Positions 1-9,500 of a stretch of DNA of 40,534 bases are shown one piece after another. Position numbers and translations under genes: made by a program. Each line of letters opens with the position of its first letter. Position 1 is the stretch's first letter. The DNA is taken from IMG/VR virus record IMGVR_UViG_3300017776_000043, positions 1-40,534 of that record; one strand, given 5' to 3'. Source of the stretch: a virus. The notes beneath the pieces were generated by a model. The model was not told where the DNA came from, searched no databases, and saw only the letters and a list, made by a program, of their open reading frames with translations.

Positions 1-3000
1 ACCAGTTAAGTCACCATAAAATCTTGCTGCTTGAACGTTTGCATTTGTAAGTGATAAGTCACCTGTTGATGAACCTGTAGCAGTTGTAGTTGCGAATCTT
101 ACTCTGTCTATACTCTCATCCCAACCCATGAACACATTGTCACCAGTTGTTCCTCTTTCAAGAACAAGACCAAGGTCATTTGAGTTTGAACCTGTATTAC
201 CAGAACCAAGTTCAATCAATGCATCTTCGATTGTTGTGTTGGTTGCACTGTTGGTTACAGTAGCACCATTGACTGTCAGATTACCAGAGAGAACTAAGTC
301 TTCGGCATTGATATCTTTAACAATCAAGTTTGCACTTGAATAACCTGTAGCACCAGTATTTACTGTTGAAGTCGGAAGTGTTTGTGTATCAGTAAATAAT
401 CTGAATGTATTATCTGTAGATGCATCGTAGAATACACCACCATATTTGGTTGTTCCACCTTCTACATACTTACCATAGAAACCAAAGTCTTGACTGTTTC
501 CTGTATTAGAGTTGGTTAGACCTGTAAAGTTATTGTCGGATACAACACTACCAGTCTGAACTGTGTCACCTGTAATTGTTAGGTTACCACTGACTGTTAC
601 GTCTTGGAAGGTTACATCATCGGATGTTGAAACTGCCTGTCCGATTGCAATTGCACCTGTACCTGAATTATAGGTTACTCCTGTTGAACCTGAGAACATT
701 CCACGAACATTGGCAGAGTCAATATTAAACTCACCACTTGAAACTGAAAGACCTTTATTTGCAGTAAAGAATCCTCTGATTTCATTTGTGTCGGCAGTGA
801 TTGCACCATTAGAGTAGTTTACACCACTTGAACCACTGAACATTGCTTTTACATTAGCAGAGTCAATGTCGAATACACCGTTGGATACAGAAAGTCCTTT
901 ATTTGCGGTTAAGTGCGCTCTTACTTCTGTCGCACTCGGCCCTGTATATGTAAAGACACCATTACTGTATGCAAAACTTCCATCTCCGCCAGCGTCAGAT
1001 GCACTAAACATTCCCTTGACATTTGCAGAATCTATGTTAAACTCACCATTAGAAACGGAGAGTCCTTTGTTTGCGGTTAAATGCGCTCTTACTTCAGCAG
1101 CACTAGGCCCAGTATAAGTGATAACACCTGTAGTACTGTTATATGCCAGTGAACCGTCTCCACCCGCATCTGTGACAGAGTTGGATGCTCTTGCTCTTGC
1201 ATCGGTATAGTAGAGGTTAGTATTTTCTGATAAGTTTGCAGTAGTGAATGGGTCGAGTGATATGACATCCGTAAAGTTTCCACCAGTTGTTTGTATTGTA
1301 ATAGTTGCGTTTGAACTATCAAAATCTACACCAGTAACACCCGCAATAGTTACATTACTTGCAGAGGTAACTTGACCTTGAGCATTGATTGCAATCTGGG
1401 GAACTGAAGTTGAAGAACCGTATGTTGCAGCAGTAACACCAGTGTTTGTAAGATTGATTGTATCGGAAGAAGAATCATATGTGATTCCTGTTCCACCAAC
1501 TAGTGCATCACCAAGGTCTGAATCAAAGTTAGACTTTGTATAAACATTCTCCACATCAATAGAGAATCTACCAGTAGAAGAGTCATAAGTTAAATCACCC
1601 GCAGCACTAAAGTGAGCTCGAACGTCACTTGAACTCGGCCCTGTATATGTAAAGACACCATTTGTTGAGTTGTAGGATAGTGAACCATCACCTCCCGCAT
1701 CTGTTACTGATACTGAGTTCTTTGCGTCACTATCTGCACGAGCAGAGGTATAATATAAATTTGTTGAACCTTCTGCAATATTATCTAAATCTTTTTGAGC
1801 AAGACGTGCGTCCCATCTTGCAGTTGTGTAATAAAGATTAGAACTATGTTCTGCTACATTCTGAGTAGTTTTGGTTGCAAGTCTAATATCAAAATCACTA
1901 TCCGCTCTTGCAGTAGTATAATATTTTCTTGTACCTTCTGTTAGATTTGTAGTAGTATATGGGTCAAGAGTAATAGTTGTGAGGAAACTTCCTCCATCCG
2001 CAGTTCCAATTGTAATATTACCATTTGCGGAATCGAATGAGAATGTAGATACACCCGCAACTGCAACTGTACCCGCACTGTCTAATTGACCTTGTGCATT
2101 AACTGAAAATACTGGAATCTGAGATGCGTTACCGTATGTTCCCGCAGTTACTCCAGTTGCTGTAATAGAGATAGTGTCTTGTGCGGAGTCATATGTAATA
2201 CCCGCTCCACCATCTAATGCAGCACCTAAATCGGAATCAAAGTTTGTTTTGGTATAGACTTGTTCTACGTCAAATGAGAACTGACCTGTTCCACTATTAT
2301 AAGATAGGTCACCACCCGCAGAGAACATGCCTCTAACGTTAGCGGAATCTATATTAAACTCACCGTTGGATACAGACAAACCTTTGTTTGCTGTTAAATG
2401 CGCTCTGACTTCGGTTGCACTTGGCCCTGTGTAAGTTATTACACCAGTTGAACTATTATATGAAAGTGAACCATCCCCGCCAGCGTCTGTAACACTGATA
2501 GATGAAAGAGGACTTGTATTTGCAACACCACCCATTCCACCATGACTCTGACAGTAGTAATAAAGTTTACCCGCATCTTGTTCTACTGCTAAATCAACAT
2601 ATGCACCTGTAGAGCCAGCATTACCTACTTTATTATATACTTTAAAGTTTGAAGATAATTCTGAACCACCACCATGTGTTCCATCGGATGTAGTAGAGAA
2701 TACTAATGGGTGTGAACTATTACTACTATGTGATTGGTCGAATCTGTACACAACATTAGGTGACAACACCATATTTGCTTGTGAAGTTCCGTCTATTAAG
2801 TAATAACCACTTTCTACAGTAACTACAATTTTGTGGTATACTGGAGCAGCTCTTTGTGCGTCAATAGATGAATTCAGTATATCTGAATCAACTCTTGTAG
2901 ACGTGTAATAGAGATTTGTGCCTTCTGCTACGTTACTTGTTGTTTTGGTAGCAAGTCTGACATCAAAGTCTGAATCTGCACGAGTAGTTGTATAATAGAG

Positions 3001-4164
3001 GTTTGACCCTTCAGAAAGATTCGCAGTATTTTTAGTTGCGAGTCGAATATCAAAGTCACTATCGGAACGTGCAGTAGTATAATAGAGGTTTGACCCTTCG
3101 GTCAAGTTTGCAGTTGTTGACGATGTTTCGTCTAATAGTTTGTGCCATGCACCACCATGTGCAAAGTAACCTTTACCTGTTCCATGTACGTGTGCGAACA
3201 TACCATGATATGTTCCCGCATTTGGTAAGTCACCTTCTGAACTGTAGACGTTACCGTATAAAATTTTACCTGTAGTTTGAAGAGTCTCTGAACCTAGTGT
3301 CCAGTACTCACTACCTTCATCCCATAAGAATGATTTGTTTGCAGAAGAACCACGTTCAATCTCAATACCCGCATCTTCACTAGGTGTACCAGTTGCATTA
3401 GAGTTTAGGACAATCGTATTGTCTGCAAGGTTAATTGTTTCGGTGTTTACGGTAGTCTCTGTACCAGTAATGGTCAGATTACCATCAAGGACAGTATTAC
3501 CAGTTACTCGTAGAGTACCAATGTTTGCACTATCGAAAGTCGCTTGACTTCCAGTTAAATTTGTGTTTGCAAGATTAGTAATGGTTGCACTGTCAATAGT
3601 TGCACCATTAAGTACAGTTATACCACTATGGAATGTCTCATTGATGTTTGTTCTTGCAAGGTCAGAATCGTTAAATGTAAACTGACCTAAACCGCTATCA
3701 AAGTTTAAAACACCAGTGTTATTTGAAGAAAGAGAAACCCCAAGAGTTTCTTTACTACCACCACTGTCAACAACAACGAAAGAACCATTACTATCTCTTA
3801 GTGATATAGTTCCAAGTTGAATAGTATTTCCACTTAGATGTAAATCTTTCCATTTTTTAGTTGCACTACCAAGGTCGTATGCCTCATTGGAGTCGGGTAT
3901 AAGACTACCCGTAATTGTGTCTCCAGTAAAACTAAAAGTATATTGTTCCAGACCACTATCGTAGTTAGCGGATATATTAGTAGAACCTTTTAAATTTGTT
4001 GTGACGAATTTACTTGCACTTGATTTCCATGCAAGGATTGAACCATCGGATTCTGTCGCACTTACGTCTACCCCTGATAAATTTTCAATAGAAAACGCAC
4101 CAGATGTTACTCGCTTAATTGGAGTCCCAACGACTATCTTTTTGATGTATATCTTATCAGTCAT
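1..4164 (-). CDS. Large modular tail fibre protein, C-terminus cut by window edge
   Basis: The frame is open from an ATG at 4162-4164 to the left edge (1388 codons, no stop), so the C-terminus is missing. AAGGAA about 8 bases upstream is a good ribosome binding site. The first 200 residues contain a motif familiar from cyanophage virion proteins (IPDSNEAYDLGSATKKW). Residues about 441-547 form a cupredoxin-like domain. Around it and after it come repeated spacers (LYYTTAR followed by SDSDFDIRLATK) and repeated modules beginning VTDAGGDGSL and continuing TANKGLSVSNGEFNIDSANV. Low charge, Ser/Thr/Gly/Asn richness and modular repeats fit a trimeric fibre or adhesin on the virion surface. It is the last gene of the minus-strand late block in this window. 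The exact position on the particle is not known. Fibre identity is confident; the T4 equivalent is not assignable. Confidence 0.85.
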   Translation of the reverse strand, partial: MTDKIYIKKIVVGTPIKRVTSGAFSIENLSGVDVSATESDGSILAWKSSASKFVTTNLKGSTNISANYDSGLEQYTFSFTGDTITGSLIPDSNEAYDLGSATKKWKDLHLSGNTIQLGTISLRDSNGSFVVVDSGGSKETLGVSLSSNNTGVLNFDSGLGQFTFNDSDLARTNINETFHSGITVLNGATIDSATITNLANTNLTGSQATFDSANIGTLRVTGNTVLDGNLTITGTETTVNTETINLADNTIVLNSNATGTPSEDAGIEIERGSSANKSFLWDEGSEYWTLGSETLQTTGKILYGNVYSSEGDLPNAGTYHGMFAHVHGTGKGYFAHGGAWHKLLDETSSTTANLTEGSNLYYTTARSDSDFDIRLATKNTANLSEGSNLYYTTTRADSDFDVRLATKTTSNVAEGTNLYYTSTRVDSDILNSSIDAQRAAPVYHKIVVTVESGYYLIDGTSQANMVLSPNVVYRFDQSHSSNSSHPLVFSTTSDGTHGGGSELSSNFKVYNKVGNAGSTGAYVDLAVEQDAGKLYYYCQSHGGMGGVANTSPLSSISVTDAGGDGSLSYNSSTGVITYTGPSATEVRAHLTANKGLSVSNGEFNIDSANVRGMFSAGGDLSYNSGTGQFSFDVEQVYTKTNFDSDLGAALDGGAGITYDSAQDTISITATGVTAGTYGNASQIPVFSVNAQGQLDSAGTVAVAGVSTFSFDSANGNITIGTADGGSFLTTITLDPYTTTNLTEGTRKYYTTARADSDFDIRLATKTTQNVAEHSSNLYYTTARWDARLAQKDLDNIAEGSTNLYYTSARADSDAKNSVSVTDAGGDGSLSYNSTNGVFTYTGPSSSDVRAHFSAAGDLTYDSSTGRFSIDVENVYTKSNFDSDLGDALVGGTGITYDSSSDTINLTNTGVTAATYGSSTSVPQIAINAQGQVTSASNVTIAGVTGVDFDSSNATITIQTTGGNFTDVISLDPFTTANLSENTNLYYTDARARASNSVTDAGGDGSLAYNSTTGVITYTGPSAAEVRAHLTANKGLSVSNGEFNIDSANVKGMFSASDAGGDGSFAYSNGVFTYTGPSATEVRAHLTANKGLSVSNGVFDIDSANVKAMFSGSSGVNYSNGAITADTNEIRGFFTANKGLSVSSGEFNIDSANVRGMFSGSTGVTYNSGTGAIAIGQAVSTSDDVTFQDVTVSGNLTITGDTVQTGSVVSDNNFTGLTNSNTGNSQDFGFYGKYVEGGTTKYGGVFYDASTDNTFRLFTDTQTLPTSTVNTGATGYSSANLIVKDINAEDLVLSGNLTVNGATVTNSATNTTIEDALIELGSGNTGSNSNDLGLVLERGTTGDNVFMGWDESIDRVRFATTTATGSSTGDLSLTNANVQAARFYGDLTG
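650..2499 (-). repeat. Repeated fibre modules (VTDAGGDGSL units and YYTTAR spacers)
   Basis: Three module copies start near 2499, 1713 and 1176 (minus strand), each opening with SVTDAGGDGSLxYNS and a TYTGPS segment. The first two continue with a similar VYTKxNFDSDLG - GITYDS - AINAQGQ/VNAQGQ - LDP[YF]TT course. The third instead breaks into shorter units of ANKGLSVSNGEFNIDSANV followed by a glycine turn. Copies differ at many silent and some coding positions, so the duplications are not recent. The unequal lengths come from differing numbers of LYYTTAR spacers. Confidence 0.8.
2524..2844 (-). other. Cupredoxin-like domain inside the tail fibre
   Basis: This is residues about 441-547 of the large fibre. 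It shows alternating beta-strand patterns, a strand with FDQS, then SSHPLVFSTTSDG, and finally LYYYCQSHGGMGG. The candidate type-1 copper ligands are H485, C538, H541 and M544. The spacing C-x2-H-x2-M equals that of amicyanin, and the first His lies in a strand resembling the plastocyanin PHNVVF strand. Similar HPL...YYCxxHxGMGG segments occur, as I recall, in other marine phage fibres. Copper binding is inferred from ligand arrangement only; the fold could be structural. Confidence 0.6.
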
Positions 4165-4175
4165 TAATTTTTTCC

Positions 4176-4544
4176 TTATTTAGTGACCGAAGGACTTACT
4201 TCTGCTTGACCTTCGAGGACTCTTTGGATTATTGTGTTGGAATCACTATCGACATAAGATATTTCTACATCATAGACATAACGTCCACGAGTCTTCAACG
4301 CATCTGTTTGAGTATTAGTTAGTGAGAGATTTACAATCCCCGAAGTTGCTGGGGAAATTATAGACGCATTAAATGTTACCGTATCTGGGTCACCCGCAGA
4401 ATCGGTATAATTTCTTTTCATTTTAGATGCTACAGACCTATTGGTAAGGTCATATGCACTGTCGCTGTCATTGATGAGATGTATTTCTATCGCTACATCT
4501 GCACCTTGTGTAATTGTAATATCTTCGTAGTTTGGTGTCAACAT
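4176..4544 (-). CDS. Small virion-associated protein, Ig-like/BppU-type N-terminal fold
   Basis: A 122-aa acidic protein. Its opening, ITQGADVAIEIHLINDSDSAYDLTNRSV, follows by a strand-rich body. This pattern (ITQG...V...I.L.D...YDLTG, then a mutually alternating second half ending in a YVYDVEI strand) resembles the small beta-sandwich proteins found beside phage tail fibres and the N-terminal domain of baseplate upper proteins. The gene lies 11 bases upstream of the large fibre gene, which suggests the two are made together. A late promoter motif sits about 42 bases upstream of its ATG. The specific function is unknown; it could link the fibre to the baseplate. Confidence 0.65.
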   Translation of the reverse strand: MLTPNYEDITITQGADVAIEIHLINDSDSAYDLTNRSVASKMKRNYTDSAGDPDTVTFNASIISPATSGIVNLSLTNTQTDALKTRGRYVYDVEISYVDSDSNTIIQRVLEGQAEVSPSVTK

Positions 4545-4586
4545 TTAGAGTACCCATATAAAAACAATAAACTTTCTTCTTGTCTT

Positions 4587-4594
4587 TATTTATA
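4587..4594 (-). promoter_or_regulatory. T4-type late promoter TATAAATA
   Basis: On the minus strand the sequence reads CCTTATAAATAAAGA. The same 15 bases occur at the divergent promoter near 33111. The motif lies in the 71-base gap between the 222-aa and 122-aa genes, with the ATG at 4544 about 42 bases downstream. TATAAATA is the classic T4 gp55-sigma late promoter element. It would drive the 122-aa gene and the large fibre. Confidence 0.75.
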
Positions 4595-4615
4595 AGGAAA
4601 CGAAACCTAACTACA

Positions 4616-5284
4616 TCAAAAATCAGACATTATTTCTTCTATTATATCGTCTTGTAGACCCATAGACATATCAGTTCGGTCAAATATGTAAGATACGGTC
4701 AATCGCCAACAGTCAGTCTCGGCTGCATGATACACCCTTTTATACCAAGGTTCACCATATGCACCAAAATATCCTGCTTTACACTGCCATCCTTTTACAT
4801 CTTGCATGACAACTTCGTCACCTGTATGACCATCAACATATTTAAAACATCCTTCTCCCGTCTCTGACCAAGAGAAAATAATATTATATGCAGATGCATT
4901 TGCATTATTATGCCACGAAATATGTCCATTTGGGGGATAAAGTTGTGCTAATGCGTTATTACGTGTGGATAATATTGTACAAAGTTCAGTATTGAGTTCA
5001 CCAAATTTTGATATATAAGATGCATTATTTGGATTATTTCTTTCAACAAACTGAATTCTATCCGATTTTAAAGAGTATCCATGAACTGCATCTGGAAATC
5101 CTTCATGGTTTGTGTCTTGAGCAATGATTTCATCTCTGTGTTTTGTACCAACCCAGTGACTTCTGTCCTTTGCTTCACCATGGAGATGAACCTCTTTAGA
5201 TAATACTTCTCTATTGTTATAATACCATAAGAAATTATCTAATGCTTGTTTCACATCTTTATTATTAATCGGAATGTCTATCAT
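4616..5284 (-). CDS. 2OG-Fe(II) oxygenase-like protein
   Basis: A 222-aa protein. The C-terminal half resembles the 2-oxoglutarate/Fe(II) oxygenase-like proteins common near tail genes in marine T4-like phages: HISWHNNAN, then YNIIFSWS, GEGCFKY, then a VYHAAETDCWRLTVSYIFD strand. Possible metal ligands are H125, N127 and H186, with R194 eight residues after the second His as the candidate 2OG-binding Arg. The usual second ligand Asp (HxD) is Asn here, which may impair iron binding or mark a diverged role. The ATG overlaps the glycosyltransferase stop (ATGA), so the two are translationally coupled. A role in hydroxylating a virion protein is inference. The function call is moderate, and an inactive structural relative is possible. 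Confidence 0.5.
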   Translation of the reverse strand: MIDIPINNKDVKQALDNFLWYYNNREVLSKEVHLHGEAKDRSHWVGTKHRDEIIAQDTNHEGFPDAVHGYSLKSDRIQFVERNNPNNASYISKFGELNTELCTILSTRNNALAQLYPPNGHISWHNNANASAYNIIFSWSETGEGCFKYVDGHTGDEVVMQDVKGWQCKAGYFGAYGEPWYKRVYHAAETDCWRLTVSYIFDRTDMSMGLQDDIIEEIMSDF

Positions 5285-6030
5285 ACTATAAGTTTATCCT
5301 TCTTCAAAGACCCTGAGTAATGTCTTAATATAGGTGGTTTTCCTTCTATTGATTTCAATCCTTCATATGCATATTGAGTGAAATAATTCCATCTAATATC
5401 ATCTGAGAAGATTCCTATTTTTAAATCTTTATATTTTTCCATCTTCTCTGTCATGTACCAGAGAGTTGTTTGGTCAAAGTGTTTTAAATCCTTTTGAAAT
5501 TGGTCGTGGTCAAACCCTTTTGGTTGCCACTCATTAGTGTGTTGGAGATTATACATTTCAAACCAATCATCCATAAATTCACGGACTAATGGATTCTCAC
5601 TTCTATAGAGACAAACTCCTCCGCATAGACGGAACTTCTCCCTTTTATCTTCATATTTAAATTCACGAATTGCATAAAACTTTTCACGTTCTTTGGTAAG
5701 TTCATGGAAGACCATATCATAATCTTGCATCTCATCCCATACAGTTATTATATCTTCGTGTTCACAGTCCATGTCTGCATCAACATACATGGTAATATCA
5801 TACGGAGTTTGTGCCATACCCCATAGTTTTGCACGATAGTGGTCGGTACAAAAGATTATTTGGTCAGCTTCATCTGCACGGTCATCCAAGAATCTTTCTT
5901 CGGTAACCAGAGTAATGAGTGCTTCTGGATAGAAGTCTTTGATTGATTCCATTAAATTGCAAGCGTAAATATAGAAGTTGTGATTCTTAGACGCTACAAT
6001 TACAAATCCTTTACTTTGAGTCGATTTCAT
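5281..6030 (-). CDS. GT8-like glycosyltransferase (GT-A fold)
   Basis: A 249-aa protein with an N-terminal nucleotide-binding pattern (GFVIVASKNHNFYIYACNL), a DxD metal motif inside YVDADMDC (D84-A85-D86), a GGVCLYRS acceptor-loop segment and a C-terminal LRHYSG (H237). The DxD plus late HYSG arrangement is that of glycogenin/LgtC-type GT8 enzymes. Length is typical for a minimal GT-A domain, and there is no signal peptide or membrane segment, so it should act in the cytoplasm. It overlaps the coiled-coil gene upstream (20 bases) and the oxygenase-like gene downstream (4 bases). Its place among fibre genes suggests it glycosylates a virion protein; sugar and acceptor cannot be told. Confidence 0.7.
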   Translation of the reverse strand: MKSTQSKGFVIVASKNHNFYIYACNLMESIKDFYPEALITLVTEERFLDDRADEADQIIFCTDHYRAKLWGMAQTPYDITMYVDADMDCEHEDIITVWDEMQDYDMVFHELTKEREKFYAIREFKYEDKREKFRLCGGVCLYRSENPLVREFMDDWFEMYNLQHTNEWQPKGFDHDQFQKDLKHFDQTTLWYMTEKMEKYKDLKIGIFSDDIRWNYFTQYAYEGLKSIEGKPPILRHYSGSLKKDKLIV

Positions 6031-6463
6031 TCTCTATAGATTCCTTCACAATCATCATAGCATATAAGTTTACTTCTGGGATAGACCTAGAACGTCTTAA
6101 CTTTGATTTTAATAGTCTGTTTTTAGAATCTTTGATTTCAGCAATCTCAAAAGTCTCTAGTTTATATTCAAAAAGTTTTTCTAACTTCTTTGCACGTTCA
6201 TGTTCTAATTGTTTTTGTTTCTCAAGTTCTGCTTCTGCTTGTTTCTTTTCAAGACGTTTCTTACTTGCAGCATCAATCTTTTCTTCTGTAATGTAAGCGA
6301 CTGCCTCTAAGAATAGAGCGTTCTCAGTTCCATTATTATTGTGTCTGTTCAGTTTATGAACTTGACGAATCTCTTTATTATCAACACTTTCTTCGCTGAT
6401 TGCATTCAACATTTGTTTTTTGGGGGTTTCCCAGAATGCATTATCTAACCATACTCTTGCCAT
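6011..6463 (-). CDS. Coiled-coil protein of unknown function
   Basis: A 150-aa protein. Residues about 65-105 are an almost uninterrupted charged helix rich in Lys, Glu and Gln (KKRLEKKQAEAELEKQKQ), predicted to be a coiled coil, followed by a basic stretch (SKLRRSRS). The start has a clear ribosome binding site, TAGGAG, 7 bases before the ATG. The end overlaps the glycosyltransferase by 20 bases. It sits directly after the tetrapeptide-repeat fibre gene. It may be a fibre assembly chaperone or a partner of the glycosyltransferase, but nothing in the sequence decides this. Confidence 0.6.
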   Translation of the reverse strand: MARVWLDNAFWETPKKQMLNAISEESVDNKEIRQVHKLNRHNNNGTENALFLEAVAYITEEKIDAASKKRLEKKQAEAELEKQKQLEHERAKKLEKLFEYKLETFEIAEIKDSKNRLLKSKLRRSRSIPEVNLYAMMIVKESIENEIDSK

Positions 6464-6502
6464 GTTTAATCTCCTAACACTTCACGTTTATATATAAGTT
6501 TA

Positions 6503-9500
6503 TTATGCGGTTCTCTGATAAAGAGTGTATGTCTTAATTACTGAACTTCCTGAGTCAATAGTTGTTCCGACATAGTTACCCACATAGTCACCTGTAAATT
6601 CTGCAACAAAGTTACCAGTATAATCACCAGTAAATGTTGTCACACTTGTTCTAGTTCTACTGTATGCACTTGAACGTACAACAACACAAGTTCTAGTAAA
6701 TACCGCAGTTGAGTTTCTTGTAGAATCTACTGTAGAATTCCTTGTGTATGCAGAACTTCTTGTTCTCTGATAGTTTGCACTATATAGAGATGTTCTTGTT
6801 CTACTATAGGCGGCACTATAAGTAGACACCCTAGTTCTTTGGTAATCAGCAGTAAAACTTCTATTATAGTTTCCTGTATATTCACCTAAGAAATTACCCG
6901 CAAAATCAGCAACACTATTTCTTGTATAGTCTGCACTAAATGCTCTTGCATAGTCTCCTGTATAATCACCCGTAAAATCACCCAAGAATGTTGCAGTACT
7001 ATTTCTTAAATAATCCGCAGTAAATTCTCTAGCATAGTTACCAGTGTAATCTCCTAAGAAATCACCTACAAAAGTATCTGTACTATTTCTAGTATAGTCT
7101 GCTTGATAGTTTCTAGCATAGTTACCAGTGTAATTACCTACAAAGTTCCCCGCATAATCAGTTACACGAGTTCTCTGGTAATCAGCACTATAGTTTCTTG
7201 CATAGTTACCAACGTAATTACCTAAGAAGTCACCAACATAATCACCAACGTAATCTGTTACACGAGTTCTAGCATAGTCTGCCTGATAGTTTCTTGCATA
7301 GTTACCAGTGTAATCTCCTAAGAAATCACCGACAAAGTTACCTGTGTAATCTGTTACACGTGTTCTAGCATAGTCTGCACTAAAGTTTCTAGCGTAGTCT
7401 GCACTATAATTTCTTGCATAGTTACCAGTGTAATTACCTAAGAAGTCACCCGTGTATGTAGTGATACGAGTTCTATTAGAATCTCTGGTAGATGTTCTTT
7501 GATAATCAGCACTAAAGTTTCTAGCATAGTTACCAGTATAGTCACCTAAGAAATTACCTACGTAATCAGTAATACGAGTTCTATTAGAATCTCTGGTAGA
7601 TGTTCTTGTATAGTTTCTAGCATAGTTTGCAGTAAAGTTTCTAGCATAGTTTGTATTACGGTCTCTGGTATATGCGGCACTAAAGTTTCTGGCATAGTTT
7701 GCAGTAAACGCTCTTGCATAGTTAGTAGCACGAGTTCTTCCGTAGTTACCTACAAAGTTACCAGTGTAGTTACCAGCGAAGTTACCAGTGTAGTTACCTA
7801 CAAAGTTACCAGTGTAGTTATAAGCGTTACCACCTTTACCACCACCCGCATAGTTAGTTGCACGAGTTCTTGAATATGCAGTAGCACGTGTCCTTGCGTA
7901 TGCAGTAGCACGAGTTCTTGAATAGTCACCTACGAAGTTACCTGTGTAGTTACGAGCATAGTTACCAAGATAATTACGAGCATAGTTTCCTGTGTAGTTA
8001 CCCTCAAAGTCACCATGATAATTTCTAGCATAGTTACCAAGGAAGTTTCTAGCATAGTTACCTACGAAGTCACCCGCATAGTCTCCCGCAAAATCTCCAG
8101 TGTATGTAGTAACACGAGTTCTTTGATAGTTCGCACTATAATTACGTGCATAGTTACCTGTATAATCACCTAAGAAATTTCCTGTATAGTCGCCTGCATA
8201 ATCTCCTACGTAATCAGTAATACGTGTTCTTTGATAATCAGCACTAAAGTTTCTAGCGTAGTTTCCAGTGTAGTTACGAGCATAGTTACCAGTATAGTTT
8301 CCTTCAAAGTTACCAGTAAAAACTTGTGTGTAATCAGTTGAACGAGTTCTTTGATAATCAGCACTAAAGTTTCTGGCATAGTTACCTGTATAGTTTCCTT
8401 CAAAGTTACCAGTGTATGTTCCCGCTGAGTTAGTAACACGTGTTCTCTGATAATCTGCTTCAAAGTTTCTAGCGTAGTTTCCTGTGTAATCTCCTAAAAA
8501 ATTACCTGTAAATGTTGTGACTCTATCTCTGGTATAATCTGCTTCAAAGTTTCTTGCGTAGTTTCCTGTATAGTCACCAGTAAAATCTCCAAGGAAATTA
8601 GTAACACGTGTTCTCTGATAGTTTGCAGAATAATTTCTTGTATAATTACCTGTATAATTACCAGTGAAATCTCCTATGAATTCCGCAGTACTGTTTCTAG
8701 TATATGCAGCACTATAGTTTCTTGAATAGTTTCCGACATAGTTACCAGTGAAATCACCAGTAAATGTAGTGACTCTTGTTCTTGAATATACAGCAGAATA
8801 TGCACGAGCATAGTTTCCGATATAATTACCAAGGAAGTTTCTAGAGTAATCACCAGTATAGTTACCTTCAAAGTCTCTGGAGTAATTACCTACGTAATCT
8901 CCAATAAAACTTCTGGAATAATCCCCAACAAAGTCTCCAACAAAGTTACCTGTAAAGTCTCCAGTATATTCACCTAGAAAATTACCTGTGAAATTCCTTG
9001 AGTAATTACCTACGTAATCAACACTTCTAGAGAAATCTGCGGTACGGTTTCTAGTAGAATCTGTTGTACTAACCCTTTGATAGTTTGCACTATAATCAGT
9101 GTTTACTAGGTTAAAACGAGTATCCGTTGCAGTACCACGAGTCGCCCAAGTTCCTGTATCTGTTGGAGCGCCTTGAACATTACTTCTTAATTGATATGTT
9201 CCAACTCCATTAGAACCACTTGATATTCTAGATTGTACTCTTGACCCAAAACTATATTTAATTTCTGCATCGGTCATTTCTTTCAGACCTTGGAAAGAAC
9301 CAGTCAATCCAGATGCACGTTTAATTGAGACAGGTCTTACTACAGTCGGTGAAGACATACTAGACTTCACATAAAGGTTATATACTGTTCCTGAAGAACC
9401 TGTTTGTAATCTATCAGAGAATACTCCAGCTTTATATGTTGAGTATGTTCCGCCTGGCGAAGACGAACCTAATCGGTATGTGCCTGGATATTCAGATGTT

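Noticed and set aside
6487-6494. TATATAAA in the 39-base gap before the 150-aa gene
   Set aside because: It departs from TATAAATA at several positions; AT-rich gap sequence explains it.
6555-9097. CRISPR-like array
   Set aside because: The repeats are in-frame degenerate 12-base coding units with no constant repeat/unique spacer pattern and an unbroken reading frame.
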